A stretch of 64,000 nt of DNA from assembly GCA_009760885.1 (NCBI GenBank), contig CM019696.1:45469358-45533357 (forward strand), given 5' to 3'. A model generated the notes under the pieces. It searched no databases. It was not told the DNA's origin and saw only the letters and a list, made by a program, of their open reading frames with translations. A program made the position numbers and the translations under genes. Below are positions 1-11,619 of this stretch, in pieces. This stretch comes from Achatina immaculata. Lineage: Eukaryota > Mollusca > Gastropoda > Stylommatophora > Achatinidae. The stretch's first letter is position 1; each line of letters begins with the position of its first letter.

Positions 1-276
1 CGTCTTGCCAATCAGCGACCCATCAGAGACGCTGTCCGTCTTGCCAATCAACAATCCATCTAAGACGTTGTCCATCTTGCCAATCAACAACCTATCTAAG
101 ACGCTGTCCGTCTTGCCAATCAACAACCCGTCAGAGACGCTGTCCGTCTTGCTAATCAACAACCCATCTAAGACGCTGTCCGTCTTGCCAATCAGCGACC
201 CATCAGAGACCCTGACATTAAGTCTGTCTTGCCAATCAGCGACCCATCGAAGACAACACTTTCCGTCTACCCATAG
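1..276. repeat. 36-bp minisatellite, about 7 units
   Basis: Seven head-to-tail units share the core CGTCTTGCCAATCA and end in GACGCTGTC. Units 1-5 are exactly 36 bp; unit 6 is lengthened to 42 bp. The array runs off the left edge. Because 36 is divisible by 3 it stays open in one frame as a 12-residue repeat, but nothing else suggests coding. Confidence 0.95.
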
Positions 277-1845
277 CTGACATGCTGGCGTCAGGATGTG
301 CGAACCACAGCTGACCAAGACCCTGCCCCACTTCTCCGTTACTATCCCCAGCAGCAGACGTGGCCTGCTTAATGGGGCGTGGATCGCCTTAGACCTTAAG
401 GCGGTGAAGTCTGCTAAAGATGTATGTCATACCTCATTCCTTCTAGCCCCACTAAAGGACTGAAACAAACACCCGCTATAACCCACTCCCAAGCCGACAC
501 GATGCTGCACCTCGACACCTTCTCATTAATGGCTGCACAGAAAATCAGTTCCATGGAGATAAAAGACACGACAGGAAGTGATAAGGAACAAATGCAAGGT
601 ATGCACAGCACATAGATATCAATGGACAAAAAAAAAAATAAAATAACAAGATACTGAAGCAGCGATCAATTTCATGTTATCTTACATGAGTAACATCCCC
701 TGAGTTGGGGTATTGGGGATCAAGTCCTTGATCGCCTGTTTCCGGCGAGTAAGTGGAAACAAAACTGTTTTTGGGATCTTTGATGTGACAATAAATCTTC
801 GTCCAGATCGGTCAGTCCTGCTCTATAAAACATGAGTGATCATTGGCCTATAGGGGAACCTCCACTTCGGTTAAGTCTGTTGAGCTATGTCCTTCCATAA
901 AGATTTTTGGGTTGTGACCTCTCTGTGCGATAAGTGAATCCAGTTAGGTCATTGGTTTAGAGGTTTTCCAGTAGCAAGACCAGTGGTCAGTTCATGAGGG
1001 TAGAGTTAGGCTGCTGTGGTCGATGTTGTAGGAAGTTGAGCTCTTTGATTGTGAGCTGGCGTATCAGTGAGAAGTAAGAGATTTAGAACTGGAACAAAAA
1101 CTCACTCTTCCATGCAGTGCGTTAGTGATGACATTTCTTTTGTAAGGCTGACATACGTGTGGCAGTTCTTCTTCTTCTTCTGCGTTCGACTTCACCTTGG
1201 GTTTGTTCCGTATGCAAGTAGTGAATGGATCTATGAGACATCTCCTTCGGTCTATGTACGGACGGTAACCCACTATGACTTCTCCACAATAAATGAAGAT
1301 GAAAGATATATTAGGAGTTACTATCAACAATTTTTTTACCCTTTGTCCGTTTATTGAAACAGAAACTAACATCAGGCCAGGCGCTACCTTGCCCGTCATT
1401 CTTTTACATGCCACGTTTTATACGCTACATTAATTCAGTTATCTCCCTTGATGCTGTCTTCAGTTATCTCCCTTGATGCTGTCTTCAGTTCTTTTCGAAT
1501 AATAGTTACTTAACATAGTGGGGGTCTTGAGCGAATAAGGAGGGAGGGAGGGACCGTGGTGGGACATTGAAGGAAGAGGAAGTGGGTAAGGGACATCAAA
1601 AATAATTGATGTGTGATAGGCAATGTTCCCTCTAAGGCGCAGGCCGCGCACTTACCACGAAATTTCCTACACCGCGCATTAATAATAATTTAAAAAAAAA
1701 CGATTTAAAAAACGCCCCATAAACCGCGCACTTTTTTATTTTCCAGTTTCTTGATGCTACTCTGTGATATGCTAGTGCAGAAGAAAAAAACTTGATAGTG
1801 TACAGTGCATGAGTTTGTTTGCCAGATTTCTTTTAATTTTAGTAG
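277..1845. other. no recognisable gene
   Basis: AT-rich sequence with no convincing exon, RNA gene or known element. The only structure seen is a 25-bp unit starting AGTTATCTCCCTTGATGCTG, present twice in tandem near 1436-1488. If the Wnt4 gene has its penultimate exon left of the window, all of this is intron. Confidence 0.6.
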
Positions 1846-1857
1846 TTGTCTATGAGA

Positions 1858-2258
1858 CCTGGACACTTGACAAAACAGCTGAGAAACACGTAAATGCCTC
1901 TGAATGTAAATGCTACAGAAGAGTTCTTCAAATATCATGGACATAAAAAAGAATAAATATATCTATACTACAAGAACTTAATATTGAAGATGGCTGGCTA
2001 GTAGAGAAGATTAAAGAGAGAAAACTTACATATTTCAGACACACTAAACGTCATGATAATCTAGAGAAAACCGTCTTGGAAGGGTATATAATGGGAAAAA
2101 AAGAGAGGAAGACCGAAGCGAAGATGGTTGCAAGACGTCGTTGATGATCTGCAAATGGACTCATCAGGAGCAGGCCATCTTGCTCACAACGGAGAGGCCT
2201 ACAGGAGAGCTGTTAGGGAGGCAAAGTTCCGCAAGGGACATGCAAATGAATGAATGAA
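1858..2258 (+). mobile_element. RTE-A LINE 3' fragment with 12-bp target-site duplication
   Basis: The plus strand encodes the decayed C-terminal tail of an RTE-type polyprotein. It is recognisable from the TWTLDKTAEKH, ISILQELNIE and FRHTKRHDNLEKTVLEGYI stretches, broken by stops and frameshifts. It ends in an ATGAATGAATGAAT tail. TTGTCTATGAGA flanks it at 1846-1857 and again at 2259-2270, so this is a 5'-truncated insertion of about 401 bp. It sits in the presumed intron before the Wnt4 terminal exon. Confidence 0.9.
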
Positions 2259-2566
2259 TTGTCTATGAGAACTTTATATTTTTTAATTTCACAATACGAC
2301 ACACATTTGCACACAAAATGGTTTCTTTTTTCATTAAAAATTATGTTTGCACGTGGGTTAAAAATTTTGCACACAAACCGCAAAAACAACCTTTAAAGCG
2401 CATTATTGTCAGTAGAGATTTGTTCCGGGAAGAAAGGCTACGGAATTAAACTTTTAAAAAGTATGGTGACCTCATCTTTGGAAGAATATTATTTTACTTA
2501 CCCAGGATGTTGCTGGTAAAAAGAAACCATTAACGTTTTTCTGTTTTGGTTTTATTGTCTTTGCAG

Positions 2567-3025
2567 GCCATAGAGGACCACATGCGGATAGAGTGCAAGT
2601 GTCATGGCGTATCCGGGTCGTGCGAGCTCAAGACGTGCTGGAAGGCAATGCCCATCTTTTCAACAGTGGGCGCCATCTTGAAAGAAAAGTTCGACGGAGC
2701 CACGGAGGTAAAGCCGCTGGAGACTAGCGAACTGGTTCCTCTGAACCCGCAGTTCAAGCCTCACACTGACCAGGACCTGGTGTACATGGAGGCATCCCCG
2801 GATTTCTGCGAGGAGGATCGGAAGATCGGCTCCCTGGGAACGCATGGGAGGCTGTGTAATAAGACATCGAAGGCCGTTGACGGATGTGACCTTATGTGCT
2901 GTGGCCGGGGTTATGTGACGAAACAGGTTAAGGTCGTTGAGAGGTGCAAGTGTAAATTCCACTGGTGCTGTAGTGTCAGGTGTAAAACTTGTGAACGATT
3001 GGTGGACGAACACACGTGTTTGTAA
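2567..3025 (+). CDS. Wnt4: Wnt4-like secreted ligand, terminal coding exon
   Basis: This exon encodes the C-terminal 152 residues of a Wnt, a secreted lipid-modified glycoprotein that binds Frizzled/LRP receptors. A pyrimidine-rich tract ending TTGCAG (2561-2566) precedes it and gives a phase-0 start at GCC ([10 protein letters not shown]). The stop is TAA at 3023-3025. Visible hallmarks: [16 protein letters not shown], with the Ser of HGVS being the residue acylated in other Wnts; [45 protein letters not shown], carrying a possible N-glycosylation site NKT; and the Cys-rich end [13 protein letters not shown]...TCL. I count 16 cysteines. FDGATEV, PHTDxDLVY and GTxGRxCNKTSKAxDGC point to the Wnt4 subfamily rather than other Wnts. 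Earlier exons are not in the window. No frameshift or missing key residue is seen, so the gene looks functional. Confidence 0.93.
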   Translation, partial: AIEDHMRIECKCHGVSGSCELKTCWKAMPIFSTVGAILKEKFDGATEVKPLETSELVPLNPQFKPHTDQDLVYMEASPDFCEEDRKIGSLGTHGRLCNKTSKAVDGCDLMCCGRGYVTKQVKVVERCKCKFHWCCSVRCKTCERLVDEHTCL

Positions 3026-3605
3026 AACTACGGTACTCCGTTTATGCAATATTTCACATTTTTGAACGAAGCTATAATCGCTTTGGAAAAAGTGTTACAC
3101 TTTCTCTACCGGGATTTCAATGTTGGATAGATTTTTTTTTCTGTGTGAATAGGATTTAATTTATACAGTCTCCCTTCCCTGGAGGCAATACACTTTTTTT
3201 ACTCGTCACACTTCACGAAAGACACTTCCTCTTCCACGATGTCGTGATTTGGACACTGTGACATCATCATTTAAACACTTCTCAAAACAGTTTTCTTGGA
3301 GGGGAAATTCATAGCATGCCCAGAGAGAAAAATGCCCGCAGTTGTAAATATTATGGTGATGTTAATATGGCCTATGCGGTACAAATATTTTAATGTACTG
3401 GATCCAGTCAAAATGTTATGTTGGAAAAATATGTTGTTCGTGTATTCATTTTTTTTTTTTTAGTGTGAGACATTTGTAGTCTTTTGTATCGCGTGTGTTA
3501 AAGAGGGGACGTGTGTTATGTTTTCTCATCTTCAGCTTTGGATCTTATCTTCGAAGAAGTTAAAGAAATCTTTCCTTCTAAATTAAAGTTTATTATCTGT
3601 GCTTG
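3026..3605 (+). other. probable Wnt4 3' UTR
   Basis: AT-rich sequence after the Wnt4 stop with no other ORF. An ATTAAA hexamer at 3582-3587 is followed by a TG-rich stretch and is the best candidate polyadenylation signal. The end point is inferred. Confidence 0.5.
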
Positions 3606-3954
3606 TCGCCATAATATGTGGTCATAGTCATGGAAAGTTACATCATACATTGAATTCATGCATTTATGTAGCACAATTTCCTTTCTACATAGCACATTTC
3701 TTGGATAGTGCTAGACTTGATATTGACAGCAAGCAAATATACGAAAGGTACTGACCACAGTTTTTGATGACGTCATTTTAGATTATTCTTGAAGCTGAGA
3801 AAGTGAAAGCACTTTAAAACACAGCGCAGTCCTTTCCTGCGGATTTCAGAGAAAAATGCCTGCATTGTTTAATTTACAGAAGCACAGTCCTGTACAAAAA
3901 TGTGATAAGAATATTGTGAGGAAGCAACAGAAGATTCAGAATTTAATTCTATAC
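3606..3954. other. nothing recognised
   Basis: AT-rich sequence without an ORF, repeat or RNA signal that I can support. Confidence 0.5.
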
Positions 3955-4140
3955 TTGACAATCTTGGAAGGGTGCATAATGGGGGAAAGAAAGAGAGGAA
4001 GACCAAGGCGAAGATGACTGAAGACATCGTTGATGATCTGCAAATGGATGATGCATCAGCATCTTGGTTACAACCGAGAGGCCTACAGGAGAGCTGTTAG
4101 GTAGGCAAACTTCCGCACGGGACATGCAAATGAATGACTG
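3955..4140 (+). mobile_element. RTE-A LINE 3' end, short copy
   Basis: Matches the last part of the copies at 1858 and 18745: the TCTTGGAAGGGTGCATAATG stretch, an AAGAGAGGAAGACCAAGGCG Arg-rich stretch, GAGGCCTACAGGAGAGCTGT and CATGCAAATGAATGA. It is more strongly 5'-truncated than those copies and I found no clear target-site duplication. Confidence 0.8.
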
Positions 4141-4827
4141 ATTTGAAGCCACAAATCTGTTATAGAAGCATCCTTTTGGGCAAGTTTTATTTCTTAAGCG
4201 TAAGGTCACAGCAGTCTGAGAAAAACAAGAACTACTTCCCGGATAAAGAGAAGAATAGCCAGGACCTCGATAAAACTGGAGCTGAGAAAGATTTATACAA
4301 AAATGTGTAAATTACCAAAAATGGATTAAAAAAACAAACAAACTCACTAATAAATAGAGGCGCTTGAAATTTCATGGTCGGAAAGGAAAACACAAAGAAG
4401 TACTGAATCAAATAAAACTGAAAATGAGAAATAATGAAAAACATTAAAACTAAAGAATTAAAATATTTTTTTTTGGTCATAACAAAAGGCATAATACAAT
4501 AATGAAAACCGTACCACATATGAAAACTAGAAAGAAAATGAGCAAAAGGTCTACAATGATAAATATTTACTGGACAATACACTTGGGCTGGACTGAATTT
4601 GGTCGCCTGGTTCTCTATGAAGAGGACAGAACAAAGTGGAATTACCATTACAGCCAACTTTCTATCGGAGGATTTCACATAATGATGATGAGTTAAAATA
4701 AGGAAAAACAAACAGGAAGAAAACTTTGTTGTCAGAAATTAAATTTCAAGCTTTGTGATGCAAGTTTCTTTTTTAAATCAAAATTTAAGTTCATAAATAA
4801 TAATGAACGAAAACTCAAGCTTCTAAA
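4141..4827. other. nothing recognised
   Basis: A-rich, low-complexity sequence. The open frames here are short, biased to Lys/Phe/Tyr and not convincing as genes. Confidence 0.5.
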
Positions 4828-5335
4828 TAGCTCAGTAACTATATGTTGTCATAGTTCAGGAACTATCTGTTGTAATGGCTCAGTAACTACCTGTTGTCAT
4901 GTTTCAGTAACTATCTGTTGTCATGGTTCAGTAATAATCTGTTGCCATGGTTCAGTAACTATGTGGTGTTATGGTTCAGTAACTATTTGTTGTCATTGTT
5001 CAGTAGCTATCTGCTGTCATGCTCAGTTACTATCTGTTGTCATGGTTCAGGAATTATCTGTTGTCTTATCTGCTGTCATGCTCAGTTACTATCTGTTGTC
5101 ATGGTTAAGGAATTATCTGTTGTTTTGGCTCAGTAACTATCTGTTGTCATAGTTCAGTAACTATCTGCTGTCATGGCTCAGTAACTATCTGTTGTCATAG
5201 TTCAGTAACTATCTGCTGTCATGGATCAGTAACTATCTGTTGTCATAGTTCAGTAACTATCTGATGTCATGGTTCAGTAGCTATCTGTTTGTATGGCTCA
5301 GGAACTATCTGTTGTCATGTTTTCAAAGTGGGACT
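4828..5335. repeat. 24-26 bp minisatellite (CAGTAACTATCTGTTGTCAT)
   Basis: About twenty degenerate units built on CAGTAACTATCTGTTGTCAT plus a variable G/A-rich linker (GGTT, AGTT, GCT). Units vary in length by a few bases, so reading frames shift through the array. Confidence 0.95.
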
Positions 5336-5424
5336 TTCTTATGGTATTCGTATTATTCACATCTTATGATTTTTTGGTAAAAACAAAATCAGCTTCATTC
5401 ACTGACCACTCACATTGTGTGCCT

Positions 5425-5885
5425 GCTCGTATGTGTGCCAGCGTGTGTATGTATGTGTGCCAGCGTGTGTATGTATGTGTGCCAGCGTGTGTATGTATGT
5501 GTGCCAGCGTGTGTATGTGAGAACGTCTGTATGTGTGCCAGCGTGTGTATGTGAGAACGTCTGTATGTGTGCCAGCGTGTGAGCATGCGAGGGTATGCAT
5601 ATGTGCCAGCGTGTGTATGTGAGAACGTCTGTATGTGTGCCAGCGTGTGTGTGTATGTGAGAACGTCTGTATGTGTGCCAGTGTTTGTGTGTGTGAGTTA
5701 CCATATGTGCCAGTGTGTGTGAGAGCGTCTTTGTGTGTGCCAGAGTGTGTATTTCTGTGTGTCAGCGTGTGTGTGTGTTAGCTTGTGTTTTGTCAGTGTG
5801 TATGTGTCTGGGTGCACGTGCCTGTGCTAGCTTGTGTATGTCAACTGATGTATAGTAGCTCGTGTGAGTGTGTATATGCGTGTGT
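5425..5885. repeat. GTGTGCCAGCGTGTGTATGT tandem repeat
   Basis: Units of about 22 and 34 bp built on GTGTGCCAGCGTGTGTATGT, some with an inserted GAGAACGTCT. The array decays to the right into general TG-rich sequence. Confidence 0.93.
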
Positions 5886-7429
5886 GCGCTGTCCTGTCAA
5901 TAAGACATATCAGAAACAATCAGCTAATAATTAACCTTCAAACTACACTTAAAATGATTGTAGGAGAGAAAAGGGGCAGATAGAGACGCCCACGAATCTT
6001 GGCTGGCCAGGTTTGTAGCCAGTCTTCTCTTGCTGATCTGAGCAACTTGACGTTGGCTTTCCTCAGTCTGGTTATATGGTTGGCCGCGCCCTAGTTGAAT
6101 CCATGGAGAGACGCTTCACGACTTCGCCGTGAAAGTTAAGCAAGTGCGATGACGTGGATGAGCATAGCTTTCTCCCTCAGTTAACTTGGGTTCGAATTGC
6201 GATATGAGGAAACGAGCAGAGGAGAGAGATGCTGAAGTCAAAGCTTCCACACTACTTCTCTGCTGCTCTGGATATGGAGTCTTAATCCCTCAGTCTCAAA
6301 GCACCCCCGCCCACCTCACCCCACACTCTCCTTCCTGCTCTTGATATTTGGAAACCGCCCAGTCTGTAAAAGACAGGTCACGCATGAGTGACTCGATACT
6401 TGTGTTTCAAGACCTTCACCGCGGCAACAGTTGCAGATAACTCAAGATCATTTTCACGGTTTGAAAATTCTGAGCAACTTTGACCCTGCCAGAACTTAAA
6501 AAAGTGAAGGTAGAACAAAAGCTGAAACCCCCTGAAGAATGGAAAACTTGAGAACCTCTCATTCATTATTCTTTCAAGCTGAGACTTTTTGTCTTGAGAA
6601 TGTAATTTGCAGCCAGCGTGCCTGGTATGATGAAAGTGTGATGACTTGATGTTGTAGATTGTAGATGAGAGACGCCGCTGGCTGCACAAAGTCACCTGTG
6701 GAAGCTGCCACCTGAACTGCACGTGCACCACTCCACCGCTCACGCGGAGAAACATGGCTGCCGTACCCTCTTCTCCTTCACCTAGAGCGCCCCCGTCTCA
6801 GTCTAAGCTCTTGAGAGTGAAGGATTAAAGAGAAGTTGCTGTCTCGGAGATGCACGAATGTAACAGATCAGATAGGAAATATAACAAGTTTCTTGCGTCT
6901 ATTCCGTCTATGAAACTTGACATTTCTTGAAGGAAAAAAAATATGAACCAACGCCTAAGACAAGAGAGGCCTTGAAGAAAGCACTTTGGGGAAAAAAATA
7001 TGGGGAAACTGTTGCAAATACGTGCTTAAATTACACTTTTTAAAGAAGGTTCTTGGGGTAACTCAAACAAAATAAAATAGCTTTATTGTTTTCAATAAAG
7101 GCATGCCCCGGTTTAGAGAGCCTTGAAATTACGGAGATTTTTGAATTGCAACTGCAGCCAGAAGTTGCGGGACCTGCCCCGGAGTTACGGCCCTTCAGCA
7201 GCATGACGCACTCTCCCATCTGCTCCACCTACTCCTGTAACCGGTGGTAATTTATTTACAAACGCGATTTGTACTGACTCTTGGTGTCCTTATGTTACGC
7301 TTTGAGATTTAGGACTTGCCTTCAGTGAAGTTCAGGAACAAAAAATGAAAAAAAAAAAAGCAGTGCTTCGATATACAGCATCATTTTAGCAAAACTTGGT
7401 GACTCTAAGTCCTTGATAATCTGTATAAT
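5886..7429. other. no recognisable gene
   Basis: I see no supported exon or element. A 125-residue minus-strand frame at 6378-6755 has no recognisable domain. A GC-richer patch at 6740-6800 contains AACATGGCTGCC, which resembles a YY1-type start-site motif, but it leads only to a 24-codon frame. Confidence 0.5.
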
Positions 7430-7915
7430 AATACTAGAACCAAAATAAAGCTGTACCAAAGTTGTGTGTTATCCATACTCCTCTATGGAGCATAATGCTG
7501 GAAAACAACTGATAAGGAAATGGGCAAATTATCCTCATTCCACAAAACCTGTCTCATAAAGATTTTTAATATTTACTGGCCACAGACAATAAATAATAGA
7601 GACCTACTTGCCCAATGTGAACTAGAAGATACGCATGTCATAACAGTAAAAAAAAAATAGAAAAGAAGCTGGAAATGGATTGGTCAGGTGCTCCGAAGAG
7701 ACCCCAGCACATCCATGCGATGGACACCGGAGGGAGAAAGAAAGAGAGGCCGACCAAAAGCTACCTCGCATAGAACTGTAGAAGCGGAAACGATTAGCAT
7801 GTAGCACAGCTGAGGCACAAGACAAAAGGCTGGCCGCAGAGAGAATTTGTTGCTAGCCTGCTAGGCGCCACAGGGTGTATTGGATGGTGATTGCTTAGCC
7901 GATAGAAACAAAAAA
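7430..7915 (+). mobile_element. old LINE C-terminal remnant
   Basis: Translation in shifting plus frames gives LINE-tail stretches: TKTKLYQSCVLSILLYGA, CWKTTDKEMGKLSSFHK, GQVLRRDPSTSMRWTPEG and KRGRPKATSHR, followed by AEAQDKRLAA-like text and a poly-A-containing end. Stops interrupt it. It resembles the RTE-type C-terminal region but is not one of the better preserved families in this window. Confidence 0.75.
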
Positions 7916-8096
7916 AAAAGACATCGATGGATGGATAGATGGAATCTGTATAATTCCTGAAATGTTACCGTGTGGAGTGTGTGTGTGGGGGTGGGGGGGG
8001 GGGGGAACTTATCGTGTTTTAAAGATTTAGTAAATGTTAATATTTACATTTTATGGGACTATCATTTTTAGATAAAGGTAAAGGTACTTACGATAG

Positions 8097-9800
8097 CATT
8101 AAAAGCTAAAGAAGAGTGGCTAAATAAGAAATCTAATGAAATGGAGACACACCATCATGGAAACACAAGAGATATGTACAAACAAATAAAGGAGTTAGCA
8201 AACAAAAGGACATACCACAAGACTCCTTGCCTGAAGTCAAAGGCGGGACATACAATAATGGACAGAGATGAAATAATGACCCGATGGTGTGAATATAGTA
8301 GAGAACTCTATGAGGATAATAGAAGTGAAGTAGATATACGAAATAATAATGAAAGGCCTCCCGTAGTGGAAGTAGTCATCAAACACATGAAGAACAACAA
8401 AGCAACAGGACCAGATAAAATCACCAAGGAAGAATTGGAAACAATAGGAGAGCTTGGCATAGAAATAAGTACCAGATTGTTGAATGACATCTGTAACAGT
8501 AACTATGTCCCATCAGACATTTTGCAATCAGTTTTCATTGCCCTACCAAAGAAACAAGGTGCAGTTGGATGTGAAGACCATCGAACCAGAAAATAAAATA
8601 AGAAATCACTGAAGAACATTGTGGCTTCGTCGAAGGAAAAGGCACAAGTAATGCCATATATATTGATGGAATGATCAACAGAAGTAAAGACTACTTCATA
8701 GACTATTGTAAACTATTCGATAAAGTGAGACACACAGAAACTATAAGAATGCTGGAAGACATCAACATAGATTGGAAAGATCTGAAACTCATCAAAAACA
8801 TATACTGGCAACAGTCAGCAGCATTGAAGGCTGAGAACCAAATAGGAGCATTCCAGGACATAAAATTGGGCGTGAGACAAGGATGTGTTCTATCTCCTGC
8901 AAGGATGTGTTCTATCAACTGCAAGGATGTGTTCTATCTCCTGACCTCTTCTCCTTGTACAGCGAAAACATAATGAGAAATATAGAGAGCTTGCCAGGAA
9001 TATCAATTGGCGTATACAGCCGTAACGACTTAAGATATGTAAGCGACACAGTTTTGATTGCTAAAAGTGAAGGGGAGCTACAGGCTCTTCTGGAAGTCAT
9101 GGTTCGTGAAAGTAAAAGTAAAGGTCTCAGTCTGAATGAAAAGAAGACTGATGTGATGGTCATCTCAAAGAAAATACCACCAAAATGTAGAATTACCATC
9201 GATGGCACAGAACTGAAACAAGTTGATAGATTCAAGTACTTAGGAACAATTATAACAGTTGATGGGAAATGTCACAACGAAATAAAAAGCAGACGTGCTC
9301 AGGCCAAGTCAGCATTCCAGAAAATGAGAAACATCTTGTGCAAAAGATCCATATCAATAGAAACAAGATTCCGAGTACGTTAATATTACATCGAGCCAAT
9401 TTTGTTTTATGGATGTGAAACATAGTCCATGAATAAGAGAGTACACGGAAATGTGGTTCATAAGAAGGATGTTGAAGGTACCATGGACAGCTAAGAAAAC
9501 CAACGAAGAAGTCTTAAGAGAGGCTGAAGTTAAAAGGCAAATTATAGCAAAGATCAGAGGTAGACGAGCGAGAGTTGTAGAACATTTTCTGAGAAGAGGA
9601 AAACTGGAACACATTGTGGCAACTGGAAAAACTGAGAGAAGAAGAGTCAGAGGAAGACAAAGAGAGAGAAGTTACTGGATGGGCTGTCAATGTGGCTAGG
9701 AAGAATGTCACCGGTGGATCTCATAATCAAGTCTAAAACAGGGAATTGTGCAGAGGAATGATCGCCTACGCCACACGGCACGGCACTTGACTGATTGAAA
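8097..9800 (+). mobile_element. RTE-B non-LTR retrotransposon, 5'-truncated and dead
   Basis: The plus strand encodes most of a reverse transcriptase and the C-terminal tail of an RTE-type element. Visible in order: KNNKATGPDKITKEELE (RT block 1), SVFIALPKKQGAVGCEDHR, FIDYCKLFDKVRH (motif A region), GVRQGCVLSP (motif B), RYVSDTVLIA, FKYLGTIITVDGKC and ETWSMNKRV-like tail sequence. The catalytic YADD motif is replaced by YVSD and several frameshifts and stops are present. It ends near CTTGACTGATTGA, a decayed TTGA tail. GATAG flanks it at 8092-8096 and 9801-9805. The host site is a SINE-1. Confidence 0.9.
8878..8943. repeat. 22-bp triplication inside the RT motif
   Basis: Three consecutive 22-bp units start CAAGGATGTGTTCTATC. 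The outer two are identical and the middle one has two changes. The copy at 29913 has a single unit here. The extra 44 bp shift the reading frame at the QGCVLSPD motif. Confidence 0.95.
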
Positions 9801-10053
9801 GATAGTCCTATAACAAATGCCGTAGGGAATGAAGCACCTCATTATGCTGAGCCATCAGTGTATGAGGTAGTCAGTTCCTTCCTCGCTGACATTTCCTCCT
9901 CAGGTTTTCTGTTACCCATTTTACTAGGGTCGACTTCAAGGCCGTTTTGGTCTAAAAAAAATCCCGCTTAGTTTGGGATTCGAACCCTCGACCATTCGGT
10001 TGCTAGACGAGTGCTGTATCCACTACGCTAGCCAGTTCCTACTATCGTTTTAG

Positions 10054-11037
10054 GATCAGTAATATTTTATAATCTGTGGTTTTGCTGATTCAAGAAAAAC
10101 TTGTACAAAACAACAACTTCACTTGCTGAACCAGAGATGTAATGTTGAACATGAGTGAAGAAAATCATTTAATTTCTGATAAAGATGAGCTCCTCATTCG
10201 TTCCAGGTGCTCGCGAATGCCGAAGTTAAAACTATCCTTGATGTTTATCTGATGAAACATCACCCACTACTTTTTCCCCCCTTCTTTTTCAACTGAAAAC
10301 ATTTCCCAGCTTCTGGAGAAGAAAATGTTAAGAAGTAATGAAAAACATTGACACAACGTTTCTACTCCAGTCTTCGGCCGCCAAAACTCATCCACGTATT
10401 GGCCAACAGAAACAAGCGAGGTAGAGAAAAGCTTGACTTAAGAAAATATGGGCACTAACACCATATTCCTATGTTCCTCTAAGGCATGACAGGATTACCT
10501 TTACCTTTACATAGTGGTGTAGAAAAAACAATGAAAGTACAACGCTGCAAGAAAGGGGGAAAAAATCACTTATTTGGAGCGCTTTTTTTTTTTTTTTGTC
10601 TGTGCGAAAGAAAATGTGTATAAAACAAGGAAAGCATTTGATTTGCGACTGAAGATTTGTCTGAATTTTATTAAGTGAAGTGAAAATCTAACCTGTATTG
10701 GATGTTCAGTGACAAAATAGAACAAAAAGAAATGTAAAAGCATACCTGTTTCTGGTTTATTTTATATTGTTTTTGATTCGTATTACATTTATTTTAAAAC
10801 AGCGACGAAGAGTCACATAATGGGAACAGGGAAGAAGGAAGATAGAAGAGACAGAGATGAAAGATGGTCTGGCAGTCTGGTACAGTTAAATGCTTAGACA
10901 CAGGCACTGTTGAGATGCACAAAGGATCGAGAGCTGTGAAAGGAGATGATTTCCTGTGCCTGCCGGCAGGGTCCTTAAGAGAGAGAGAGAGAGAGGAGGG
11001 GAGGGAGAGAGAGACTGAACAAATGAATGATTTTTAT
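10054..11037. other. no gene; scattered low-complexity DNA
   Basis: Nothing coding is supported. ACCTTTACCTTTACA near 10496-10511 looks like an isolated SINE-1-type tail. A GA-rich tract lies at 10980-11012. Confidence 0.5.
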
Positions 11038-11108
11038 GAATGAATCAATGATCTTTATGTTCAGAGGGTGAAGAATTGGGCACGCAGGCCCGTCTTACAT
11101 TCTTACAT
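11038..11108 (-). mobile_element. CR1/L2-like LINE 3' end, solo
   Basis: On the minus strand it reads AGAATGTAAGACGGGCCTGC, GTGCCCAATTCTTCACCCTC, a diverged AAAGATCATTGATT and a short ATTC tail. It corresponds to the last ~75 bp of the longer copy ending at 23545 but is more diverged. A GA repeat lies alongside. Confidence 0.85.
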
Positions 11109-11619
11109 ATGAGAGAGAGAGAGAGAGAGAGAGTAGACGAAAATGTAAGATATGAAATGGAGGAAACATTATGAAGAAAGAGAATGAATTGGACAAGGAA
11201 AAGTAAATGTATTGAGAAAAGTAACAAGGAAAGGTTAATGTATTGAGAAAAGTAACAAGCAAAAGTAAATGTACTGAGAAAAGTAACAAGGAAAAGTTAT
11301 GTTTAGGAAAAGAAAAGAAAGCAAAATATGATGCTAAAATTAAAAGTTGGGCTCATTCCTTGTAGAATGTTAATAGTTTATAAAGAGTTAAAACACTTTT
11401 ATGCACGGTGTTACTTGTTCTGATGATATGTGGGGTTATTTCACTCTTTACCAGTGGTTCTTAATATGAGATCCGTGGAACCATAAGGGGTCCTCAGGAG
11501 GAGTTTTGGGGGTCTATCAACCAGCAAATGGATCTGCCCGATTAAAAAACACATCTCTGCATCAGCTGGGTTCTATTTATTGCTTTATTTTTGAGAACGG
11601 GTTCACAGTTACTTTTGGA

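Larger units (their letters stand above)
8058..10053 (-). mobile_element. tRNA-derived SINE-1, split by a later RTE-B insertion
   Basis: The body at 9801-10040 matches the two SINE-1 copies at 33429 and 35013. On the minus strand it begins with a tRNA-like head containing box-B-like GGTTCGAATCCC. The matching tail AAAGGTAAAGGTA lies far away at 8073-8087. The gap holds a complete RTE-B fragment. Outer flanks ACTATCATTTTTAG (8058-8071) and ACTATCGTTTTAG (10041-10053) are an aged target-site duplication, showing that the two halves were once a single SINE. Confidence 0.85.

Noticed and set aside
6378..6755. 125-codon minus-strand frame
   Set aside because: No recognisable motif; it starts antisense to a possible start-site motif and composition is unremarkable.
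6754..6828. 24-codon frame starting MAAVPSSPSPRAPP at a YY1-like motif
   Set aside because: Too short, and no convincing donor or downstream exon was found.
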